Program-made: the position numbers and the translations under genes
Notes under the pieces: generated by a model
Databases searched by the model: none
The model's input: the letters and a program-made list of their open reading frames with translations, nothing else
What the model was told of the DNA's origin: nothing
Source of the DNA: Planctomycetota bacterium
GTDB lineage: Bacteria > Planctomycetota > Phycisphaerae > FEN-1346
Assembly: GCA_026386995.1 (NCBI GenBank)
Contig: JAPLMO010000251.1
Coordinates: forward strand, 1 to 6,167
DNA length: 6,167 nucleotides
Reading direction: 5' to 3'
Part shown: positions 1-4,953 of the stretch, one piece after another
Numbering within the stretch: the first letter of the stretch is position 1
How the letters are laid out: every line of letters begins with the position of its first letter

Positions 1-12
1 AGGGCTGTAGCA

Positions 13-38
13 TGGCAACACTGCCGCAAGGCAGGCCA
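13..38 (+). promoter_or_regulatory. Leader stem-loop with GCAA tetraloop upstream of the DUF1846 gene
   Basis: An inner stem CTGCC (21-25) / GGCAG (30-34) closes a GCAA loop (26-29), which is a GNRA-type tetraloop. The flanks TGGC (13-16) and GCCA (35-38) also pair, leaving AACA (17-20) as a one-sided bulge. This gives nine perfect pairs in 26 bases, 47 bases before the start codon at 86. Seen directly: the complementarity. Inferred: that it folds in the mRNA leader and affects stability or translation. It could also be the end of an upstream transcript; no T-run follows, so it is not a standard intrinsic terminator. Confidence 0.4.
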
Positions 39-83
39 CGCAAGGGTACGAAAAGGGTACAACGAAGCACGTAAAGGGTACGA
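37..83 (+). repeat. Three copies of AAGGGTAC in the leader; the third overlaps the ribosome binding site
   Basis: The exact 8-mer AAGGGTAC occurs at 42-49, 53-60 and 74-81, with starts 11 and 21 bases apart, close to one and two turns of DNA helix. The first and third copies belong to a longer match, CACG-x-AAGGGTACGA at 37-51 against CACG-xx-AGGGTACGA at 68-83. The third copy supplies the purine-rich AAAGGG (73-78) placed 7 bases before the ATG at 86, so it doubles as the Shine-Dalgarno sequence. The copies could be protein-binding sites, spare ribosome docking sites, or simple slippage products; the sequence does not decide. Confidence 0.6.
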
Positions 84-85
84 CC

Positions 86-1660
86 ATGACGGCAGGGCAG
101 ACGGAGGCAGAATCTCGCCCCTCGGGCGAGGGGGCGGCGAGCGCGCAGCGGGCGGCAGGGTTCGATAACGAGAAGTACCTGGCGGACCAGTCGGCCGCCA
201 TCCTCGAGCGAGTCGCGCGGGTGGGCAACAAACTGTACCTGGAGTTCGGCGGCAAGTTGCTCTTCGACCTGCACGCCTCGCGCGTGTTGCCGGGGTTCGA
301 CCCGAACGTCAAGATGCGTCTGCTCCAGCAACTGAAAGACAAGGCCGACATCATCCTGTGCATCTTCGCGGGCGACATCGAACGTAAGAAACTGCGGGCC
401 GACTTCGGCATCACCTACGACGCCGACGCCCTGAAACTCATGGACGACCTCCGCGACTGGGACCTCAAGATCCACGCGGTCGTCATCACCCGCTACGACG
501 GCCAGCCCGGCGCCACGATCTTCAAGAACAAACTCGAGCACAACGGCATCCGCGTCTACACCCACCGCGCGACGCCCGGGTACCCCACCAACGTCGACCT
601 CATCGTCAGCGACGCCGGCTACGGGGCCAACCCGTACATCGAGACCGACAAGCCGCTGGTGGTCGTGACCGGCCCGGGCCCCGGCAGCGGCAAACTGGCC
701 ACGTGCCTCTCGCAACTCTACCACGAGCACCGGCGCGGCATAAAGTCAGGCTACGCCAAATTCGAGACGTTCCCGATCTGGAACCTGCCCCTGAAGCACC
801 CCGTGAACGTGGCGTACGAGGCGGCCACGGCCGACCTAGCGGACTTCAACCTCATCGACCCGTGGCACCTGGAGGCGTATGGCAAGGCGGCCGTCAACTA
901 CAACCGCGACGTTGAGGTGTTCCCGGTCCTGAAGCGCATCCTTCAGCGGATCACCGGCGGGGATTCGATGTATCAGTCGCCGACCGACATGGGCGTAAAC
1001 CGCGCGGGCTTCGCGGTTACCGACGATTCGGTCTGCTGCGAGGCCTCGCGGCAGGAGGTCATCCGGCGGTACTTCCGCTGCGCGTGCGAGCAGGCGATGG
1101 GGTTTGTGACCAAGGACACGGTCGAGCGGGCGCATCTTTTGATGGAGGAACTCGGTGCCGGCCCAATCGACCGGCGCGTGGTCGCTCCCGCACGCGAGGC
1201 CGCCCACGAGGCGCGCACCGCGGGCAAAGGCAACAAGGGTATCTTCTGCGGCGCGGCCATCGAACTGGCTGACGGCCGTATCATCAGGGGCAAAAACTCG
1301 CCGCTGATGCACGCATCGGCCAGCCTTATCCTCAACGCCATCAAGGCGCTGGCCGAGATCCCGGAGCGGCTGCACCTTCTGTCGCCGACGGTCATCCAGT
1401 CGATCACGAACCTCAAGAAGGACATCCTGAGGACCAAGTCGGTCAGCATGGACCTGGAGGAGGCACTGATCGCCCTGAGCATCTCGGCTGCAACCAGCCC
1501 GACGGCCCAGATGGCGATGGACAAGTTGAAGGACCTGTACGGCTGCGAGGTCCACATGACGCACATCCCGCGGCCGGGCGACGAGGCCGGCCTGCGGCGG
1601 CTGGGCGTCAACCTGACGTGCGAGCCTAGTTTCTCGACGCACGACCTGTTTCAGTCGTAA
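86..1660 (+). CDS. DUF1846 (UPF0371) family protein
   Basis: This is a full-length DUF1846 protein of 524 residues. Family members are cytoplasmic proteins of about 500 residues whose biochemical role is, to my knowledge, not established. Recognisable family blocks are GFDNEKYL (25-32), [20 protein letters not shown] (51-70) and [20 protein letters not shown] (195-214). The last is glycine-rich and ends in GK, which recalls a nucleotide-binding loop, but its spacing does not fit a canonical Walker A motif. The family's N-terminal and C-terminal halves both appear intact, and there is no signal peptide or membrane segment. Residues 1-24 form an Ala/Glu/Gly-rich extension before the conserved part. 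ATG 86 is chosen because AAAGGG lies 7 bases upstream, and no earlier ATG, GTG or TTG occurs in frame after the in-frame stop at 8-10. The next gene starts 101 bases downstream, beyond a strong hairpin, so it need not be co-transcribed. Confidence 0.95.
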   Translation: MTAGQTEAESRPSGEGAASAQRAAGFDNEKYLADQSAAILERVARVGNKLYLEFGGKLLFDLHASRVLPGFDPNVKMRLLQQLKDKADIILCIFAGDIERKKLRADFGITYDADALKLMDDLRDWDLKIHAVVITRYDGQPGATIFKNKLEHNGIRVYTHRATPGYPTNVDLIVSDAGYGANPYIETDKPLVVVTGPGPGSGKLATCLSQLYHEHRRGIKSGYAKFETFPIWNLPLKHPVNVAYEAATADLADFNLIDPWHLEAYGKAAVNYNRDVEVFPVLKRILQRITGGDSMYQSPTDMGVNRAGFAVTDDSVCCEASRQEVIRRYFRCACEQAMGFVTKDTVERAHLLMEELGAGPIDRRVVAPAREAAHEARTAGKGNKGIFCGAAIELADGRIIRGKNSPLMHASASLILNAIKALAEIPERLHLLSPTVIQSITNLKKDILRTKSVSMDLEEALIALSISAATSPTAQMAMDKLKDLYGCEVHMTHIPRPGDEAGLRRLGVNLTCEPSFSTHDLFQS

Positions 1661-1669
1661 TCCGTTCTT

Positions 1670-1701
1670 TTGCGCGGCGGGTCTCCGTACCCGCCGCGCA
1701 A
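1670..1701 (+). terminator. Perfect 13-bp hairpin after the DUF1846 gene, probable terminator or 3' end stabiliser
   Basis: The arms TTGCGCGGCGGGT (1670-1682) and ACCCGCCGCGCAA (1689-1701) are exact reverse complements around the 6-base loop CTCCGT (1683-1688). One wobble and one further A-T pair (1669/1702, 1668/1703) can extend the stem to 15. It begins 10 bases after the DUF1846 stop codon. No good T-run follows on the + strand (the bases after the stem are GACCTTAAAG), so classical intrinsic termination is uncertain. A transcript 3' end protected from exonucleases, or partial read-through to the small gene at 1762, are alternatives. Confidence 0.55.
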
Positions 1702-1745
1702 GACCTTAAAGTCGCGCTGTTTCGCGTAGGCAGCGAGTCGCGTGC

Positions 1746-1752
1746 GAAGGAG
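1746..1752 (+). promoter_or_regulatory. Ribosome binding site GAAGGAG of the small membrane protein
   Basis: GAAGGAG lies 9 bases before the ATG at 1762. It fixes the start of the 101-residue protein and argues against reading the overlapping frame that could begin with GTG at 1742, which lies upstream of the site. No convincing sigma-70 promoter was found between the hairpin at 1670-1701 and this site. Confidence 0.75.
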
Positions 1753-1761
1753 CATAACCGC

Positions 1762-2067
1762 ATGCTGGCATCGGTCGACATCGTCGCCGTCGCCCAGGTG
1801 CTTGAGGCCGGAATGCTCGTTTGTTTCGGCGTCGCCTGGCCGGTGGATATCTACAAGACCCTCAAGGTTCGCCACACGACGGGCAAGAGCGCCCGCTTCA
1901 TGGGCCTCGTGCTGCTGGGGTACCTCTGCGGCATTGCGGGTAAACTGTTTCGCGCCGACGGCGGTCTGCCTGAACCCGTGACGTGGCTTTACGTGCTGAA
2001 CGCGGCCCTCGTGAGCATTGACATCGCGCTGTGCCTGCACTACCGCTCGCCTTCGACTCGCCGTTAA
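1762..2067 (+). CDS. Small three-helix membrane protein, PQ-loop/SemiSWEET-like
   Basis: This 101-residue protein has three hydrophobic spans at about residues 9-30, 45-63 and 73-92. Between spans one and two lies WPVDIYKTLKVRHTTGKS (26-43), resembling the PQ-loop pattern in which a proline late in helix 1 is followed by a basic loop and a G-K-S turn. Three helices with one such motif is the layout of bacterial SemiSWEET half-transporters, which work as dimers. This protein has Pro-Val instead of the classical Pro-Gln, so sugar transport is not implied. Small proteins with the same FGVAWPxxIYKT...GKS...GYxCGI wording are, from memory, common in anaerobic bacteria and left as uncharacterised. 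A strong GAAGGAG site precedes the ATG. The gene ends 11 bases from the convergent truD stop codon. Family placement is by eye; substrate unknown. Confidence 0.8.
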   Translation: MLASVDIVAVAQVLEAGMLVCFGVAWPVDIYKTLKVRHTTGKSARFMGLVLLGYLCGIAGKLFRADGGLPEPVTWLYVLNAALVSIDIALCLHYRSPSTRR

Positions 2068-2078
2068 ACGATGACGGC

Positions 2079-3320
2079 CTACTGCCCCAGCACTCGAAGT
2101 ACGACCGTCGCGTACGAGCCGCGAGGTAAATCGAAGGCCACCGTGCGCTTCAGGCGGCGCGGGTGGGCCTCGTCCGGAGAGCAGGCCGACAGTTCGAACC
2201 TGCTCGCCCGGGCGAAAAGCGGTCGCGGCACTTCCGCGAACTGCGGACGCCGAAGGCCAGTTATCCGCAACATCTCCGTGGTGACGCCTTCCTCGGCCAG
2301 GACCGCCTCGGCGGCCGATTCCCAAGGCTCCCGGAGGACGCTCCCGTGCCCCAGGATGGGCAGGTCCAGGTCCGCCAAGTCCGGCGGCACTGACAGCGCG
2401 GCCGGGAAGTGCATCTCGCCGAACGGGTCGTCCGCGACTAGCACCGGCCCCGGGTCGCTACACCTTGCGGCCACGAGGCGCCGGGCTGTCGCGTTCCAGA
2501 GGTGCGACTGGTACGCGTGGACGGCGATCTCCTGAAAGTCGTAGGGCAAGGCGGCAAACGCGCCGAGAAAATCCGTCGGCGCCGAGGCCAGGTGCTCGAC
2601 GGCCCGTCGCTCGGGGCAGCGCGGCAAGTTCGCCAGCGCGTCGCTCCAGCGGCCCCACGACTGCGAGACCGCCCGCTTGAACTCCTTCGTGCGGCGGCTG
2701 TCCTTGCGGTGCCAGACGGCGATTGCCAGCCGCAGGGCCTCTTCGAACTCCCCGCGCACCAGGTGCTTCGTCAGGAACCCCCGCCCGTGCCTCGCCGAGC
2801 CGAACCGCTGGTCGCCGAAGTAATTGACGAAAAGTAGTTCGCCGCTCTGTTCGAGCCCGATGCGGTAACTTCGGGGCACGTCCTGCGGTGAAAGAGTCAG
2901 CAGGCGCGCCGCCTCGTCCATCCGATCGCACGCTTCTTGCGCGAGGTCGCGCACGGTGATGCGGAAGCGGTTGGCCTCGATCACCTCGGCAGTGATAGGC
3001 GCTTCGAGGCAGCCGAGGCGCTCGATCTGCCAGCCTGGGCCCTCTGCCTTCTCGGGCGCTGGCGCCTTTATAGCATCGACCGGCGCCGTGACGTGCTGGA
3101 CCGTCCGGGCGTGGCGGTCCTTCAGGCCCGCGTACGCCACCAGGCCCGGCCGCACGCCGAGCGCCTTGGCCGCCGCCGCGGCTGCCTGCGCCGTCGTCAG
3201 ACCCTCCTTGGTCAGGCGATAGAGGGCATGTCCACCCCGTTGCGTGCGAACCTTGCTTCGCACGCTTTCCGTGAGGATTTCCTCGACAAGGAAATCGTCG
3301 GGTGATTGCTTGATCGTCAC
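2079..3320 (-). CDS. truD: tRNA pseudouridine(13) synthase TruD
   Basis: TruD converts uridine 13 of tRNA (tRNA-Glu in Escherichia coli) to pseudouridine in the cytoplasm. The 413-residue product opens with the family start IKQSPDDFLVEEI (3-15) and carries the catalytic block AGLKDRHARTVQ (64-75), with D68 matching the nucleophilic Asp80 of E. coli. It also has the Asn-x-Phe element at N117/F119 and NYFGDQRFG (166-174), which opens the TruD-specific inserted domain. The C-terminus has AYQSHLWN (269-276) and the closing LPRGSYATVVLR (398-409). It is longer than the E. coli enzyme (349), and AYQSHLWN is closer to archaeal/eukaryal Pus7-type members as I remember them. The start is GTG at 3320, chosen because it places the conserved N-terminus right after initiation; no ATG lies in the gap upstream, and only a weak GGCAGG precedes it. 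It is the last gene of the minus-strand string, 49 bases after the flavodoxin-like gene. Confidence 0.97.
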   Translation of the reverse strand: MTIKQSPDDFLVEEILTESVRSKVRTQRGGHALYRLTKEGLTTAQAAAAAAKALGVRPGLVAYAGLKDRHARTVQHVTAPVDAIKAPAPEKAEGPGWQIERLGCLEAPITAEVIEANRFRITVRDLAQEACDRMDEAARLLTLSPQDVPRSYRIGLEQSGELLFVNYFGDQRFGSARHGRGFLTKHLVRGEFEEALRLAIAVWHRKDSRRTKEFKRAVSQSWGRWSDALANLPRCPERRAVEHLASAPTDFLGAFAALPYDFQEIAVHAYQSHLWNATARRLVAARCSDPGPVLVADDPFGEMHFPAALSVPPDLADLDLPILGHGSVLREPWESAAEAVLAEEGVTTEMLRITGLRRPQFAEVPRPLFARASRFELSACSPDEAHPRRLKRTVAFDLPRGSYATVVLRVLGQ

Positions 3321-3340
3321 GGTTCTTGCCTGCCGCGTGA

Positions 3341-3365
3341 CCGCCGGCGACGCGGCGGCCGGCGG
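3341..3365 (-). repeat. GC-rich inverted repeat between the flavodoxin-like gene and truD
   Basis: On the + strand CCGCCGGC (3341-3348) and GCCGGCGG (3358-3365) are exact reverse complements around a 9-base loop. The element fills much of the 49-base gap between the flavodoxin-like stop codon (3370-3372) and the truD GTG. The minus-strand transcript has no U-run after it, so it does not look like a terminator. In such GC-rich sequence an 8-bp repeat can arise by chance; a role in transcript processing or in limiting truD translation is only inference. Confidence 0.3.
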
Positions 3366-3369
3366 GGCG

Positions 3370-3996
3370 TCACTTCGCTTCCTTCAGGAATGCGGCGACC
3401 TCCTCCGCGAACTTGCCGGCCCGCTCTTTGGCCTGCTCGGGCGTGACGCTGAGCGGGACGCCCGCCGCAGGCCCGAGGCTTGCGTTGCACGACTTGGCGG
3501 CGCCCTGCATGGCCTCGATGCAGCCCTTCCAGTTGCCCTCGTTGCGGGCGGTCGCCAAAAAGGCGAACTTCTTGCCGTCCAGTTTCTTGCCGCCCAGGGC
3601 GAAGATCTGCCAAAGCGGCTCCTGGATGAGTTTGTGCATCCTCCAACTGCACGTGCCGAAGTACGTGGGGCTGGCGAGGATCACCACCCGCGCATCGAGG
3701 AACTGCTGGCGCCGGGTGATCTCGGCGGCCTCGGCCACGCGAACGGTAAGGCCCTTGGCCCGCAGCACCTCGGCCGCCTGCTCGGCCAGGGTCTTGCAGT
3801 TGAAGGCCACTGGCGTGGGGCACGAGACGGCGTCGACGTTCTCCGGCGTGATCTTGGCGGCACCCTCGAAGGGCGTGCCGGCGGCATGGATGATGAGCAC
3901 GTCGCACGGCGCGGCGGGCTCGCCGGCCGACAATGCGAGCACCGAAACTGCCAACCCGATACCGGCGAGGCTTGCGAGAAAGGCGGCCCGTTTCAT
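3370..3996 (-). CDS. Predicted exported flavodoxin-fold protein
   Basis: The 208-residue product starts with MKR, then a hydrophobic stretch (about 4-23) ending in ALSA-GE, a plausible signal peptidase I site near residue 24. PAAPC (28-31) does not fit a lipobox. The mature part resembles flavodoxin-like oxidoreductases: strand CDVLIIHA (31-38), ASPTYFGTCSWRMHKLIQE (108-126) matching the second FMN-contacting loop, and GKKLDGKKFAFLATA (136-150) matching the following strand. Oddities: about 29 residues separate the first strand from NCKTLAEQ (66-73), where family members usually run straight into the phosphate-binding T-G-N-T loop, and that loop is degenerate. Six cysteines are present (31, 59, 67, 116, 159, 170). 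The start is ATG 3996 because AGGAG (4002-4006) precedes it by 5 bases; a GTG two codons earlier overlaps that site. A redox role with FMN in the cell envelope is inference. It lies 91 bases after dapB and 49 before truD. Confidence 0.75.
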   Translation of the reverse strand: MKRAAFLASLAGIGLAVSVLALSAGEPAAPCDVLIIHAAGTPFEGAAKITPENVDAVSCPTPVAFNCKTLAEQAAEVLRAKGLTVRVAEAAEITRRQQFLDARVVILASPTYFGTCSWRMHKLIQEPLWQIFALGGKKLDGKKFAFLATARNEGNWKGCIEAMQGAAKSCNASLGPAAGVPLSVTPEQAKERAGKFAEEVAAFLKEAK

Positions 3997-4001
3997 GGTC
4001 A

Positions 4002-4006
4002 CTCCT
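4002..4006 (-). promoter_or_regulatory. Ribosome binding site of the flavodoxin-like gene
   Basis: Read on the minus strand this is AGGAG, followed by TGACC and then the ATG at 3996. It shares its last base with the upstream in-frame GTG at 4002-4000, so that GTG cannot be served by it. This settles the ATG as the likely start and gives a 208-residue product. Confidence 0.7.
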
Positions 4007-4009
4007 GTG

Positions 4010-4048
4010 CGGGAGCCGGTGCCATACGGGGATTCCCCGCCGCTCCCG
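4010..4048 (-). promoter_or_regulatory. Imperfect hairpin just upstream of the flavodoxin-like ribosome binding site
   Basis: The outer arms CGGGAG (4010-4015, + strand) and CTCCCG (4043-4048) pair exactly, with a further C-G pair and, after a one-base bulge, two G-C pairs. An inner stem CGGGG (4027-4031) / CCCCG (4035-4039) closes on ATT. The left side has an unpaired stretch at 4020-4026. In the minus-strand transcript this 39-base structure ends 3 bases before the AGGAG at 4006-4002. It has no U-run after it, so termination of the dapB transcript is less likely than an effect on translation or mRNA processing. The pairing is seen; the role is inference. Confidence 0.35.
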
Positions 4049-4087
4049 TGGCGGTTTCGTTGCTTGGAATTAAGAATCTGTATTACT

Positions 4088-4879
4088 TTACAGTCCGAGT
4101 ACGTCGGCCATGGAGTACAGGCCCGGCCCGCGGTCGGCGACCCAGCGTGCGGCCCTTAGTGCCCCGCGTGCGAACGTGTCGCGGCTGTGCGCGACGTGCT
4201 TCAGTTCCAGCCGCTCGCCGAGGGCCGTGTAGTAGATGACGTGCTCGCCGACGATGTCGCCGCCGCGGACGGCGTGGATGCCGATCTCGCCGTGGCGTCG
4301 CGGCGGGGCGCCCGGCCCGCGGCCGTGGACGGCCGCCTCGGCCAGGGAGCGGCCGGACACCTTGGCGATCTCCTCGCCGATCTTGATGGCCGTGCCCGAG
4401 GGGGCGTCCTTCTTGAACCGGTGGTGGGCCTCGACGATCTCGATGTCGTAGTCCGGCCCCAGCGTCCGCGCCAGTTCCGCCGCCGCGTGAAAGAGGACGT
4501 TGACGCCCACGCTCATGTTCGGCGAGAGGACGACGGCGACCTTCTCGGACGCCTTCTTTATGCGGGCCCGCTGCCCGGCCGTAAAGCCCGTTGTGCCGAC
4601 GACGCACGGAATGCCCGCGGCGGAACACTGCTCGACCCGCTCCAGGGAACCTTCAGGCAGCGAGAAGTCGACACACACGTCGAACTTTGCCGGCAGGGCA
4701 TCGGCGACGGGAATCTTGAGTTCGCCCACGCCCGCCAGGACGCCGGCATCGCTGCCCAGGTTCGGGTGCCCGGCGGCCTCGACGGCGCCGACCAGTTCGA
4801 GGTCCTCCGCCTCGTGGGCGAGGCGGACGAGCGTGCGGCCCATGCGGCCGGCGGCGCCGGAAATAACAACGTGGATCAT
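4088..4879 (-). CDS. dapB: 4-hydroxy-tetrahydrodipicolinate reductase DapB
   Basis: DapB reduces the dehydrated product of DapA to tetrahydrodipicolinate with NAD(P)H, on the route to diaminopimelate and lysine. At 263 residues it is close to the usual length and complete. The N-terminal Rossmann domain has GAAGRMG (8-14) for the dinucleotide and GTTGF (95-99). The substrate-binding block EAHHRFKKDAPSGTA (150-164) contains H152 and K156, matching the catalytic His159 and Lys163 of E. coli. The C-terminus returns to the nucleotide domain with GDIVGEH and the family ending PGLYSMADVLGL. By eye, E34-A35 falls where E. coli has Glu38-Arg39; the missing arginine, which contacts the NADPH 2'-phosphate, hints at NADH preference. 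The ATG follows GAGGAG (4891-4886) by 6 bases. Its start is 72 bases after the thrC stop, which suggests one transcript. Confidence 0.98.
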   Translation of the reverse strand: MIHVVISGAAGRMGRTLVRLAHEAEDLELVGAVEAAGHPNLGSDAGVLAGVGELKIPVADALPAKFDVCVDFSLPEGSLERVEQCSAAGIPCVVGTTGFTAGQRARIKKASEKVAVVLSPNMSVGVNVLFHAAAELARTLGPDYDIEIVEAHHRFKKDAPSGTAIKIGEEIAKVSGRSLAEAAVHGRGPGAPPRRHGEIGIHAVRGGDIVGEHVIYYTALGERLELKHVAHSRDTFARGALRAARWVADRGPGLYSMADVLGL

Positions 4880-4885
4880 GTCCTG

Positions 4886-4891
4886 CTCCTC
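4886..4891 (-). promoter_or_regulatory. Ribosome binding site of dapB
   Basis: Read on the minus strand this is GAGGAG, 6 bases before the ATG at 4879 and preceded by an A-rich run (AAAAAATG). It is one of the strongest sites in the window and confirms the dapB start, which also matches the family N-terminus MIHVVISGAAGRMG. Confidence 0.75.
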
Positions 4892-4902
4892 ATTTTTTCG
4901 AT

Positions 4903-4922
4903 CGTCGCCGTGTGCGGCGACG
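4903..4922 (-). repeat. 8-bp inverted repeat in the thrC-dapB gap
   Basis: CGTCGCCG (4903-4910) and CGGCGACG (4915-4922) on the + strand are exact reverse complements around a 4-base loop TGTG. In the minus-strand transcript the hairpin is followed by AUCGAAAAAAUG, so there is no U-run and it is not an intrinsic terminator. It lies upstream of the dapB ribosome binding site and shares its right arm with the first unit of the tandem repeat at 4914-4953. It may influence mRNA cleavage or relative expression of the two genes; this is inference. Confidence 0.4.
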
Positions 4923-4953
4923 GCTAAACGATGGCGGCGACGGCAAAGCGATT
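4914..4953. repeat. Two tandem 20-bp units next to the thrC stop codon
   Basis: Unit one (4914-4933) and unit two (4934-4953) agree at 17 of 20 positions. Both begin GCGGCGACGGC and continue with A-rich bases then CGAT. The second unit runs into the thrC stop codon (4952-4954). A local duplication by slippage is the simplest account. Conservation of both units in relatives would instead suggest a binding site or an RNA element. Confidence 0.65.

Noticed and set aside
836..1642. A 268-codon minus-strand open frame opposite the DUF1846 gene
   Set aside because: It is an antisense mirror with an Arg/Asp/Val-biased composition and no recognisable domain; the + strand protein is conserved along its full length.
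2065..2078. TAAACGATGACGGC resembles TAAACGATGGCGGC at 4925-4938
   Set aside because: A 14-base match with one mismatch is expected a few times by chance in a window of this size, and the two contexts differ.
3394..3425. Lipoprotein signal reading for the flavodoxin-like protein at Cys31
   Set aside because: The residues before the cysteine (A-A-P) do not fit a lipobox, and a signal peptidase I site near residue 24 fits better.
4000..4002. GTG as the start of the flavodoxin-like protein
   Set aside because: It overlaps the AGGAG site at 4002-4006, which is correctly placed for the ATG at 3996.
4078..4093. Short inverted repeat CTGTA/TACAG over the dapB stop codon
   Set aside because: Five base pairs of A/T-rich sequence is too weak to call an operator or terminator.
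3244..4239. A 331-codon open frame on the + strand across the truD start, the flavodoxin-like gene and the end of dapB
   Set aside because: It lies opposite three well-supported genes, its product is low-complexity and Arg/Gly/Ala-rich with no recognisable family, and long antisense open frames are expected at this G+C.
4187..4927. A 246-codon + strand open frame opposite dapB
   Set aside because: Its Asp/Val/Leu/Gly-rich product is the usual antisense mirror of a GC-rich gene, and dapB is unambiguous.
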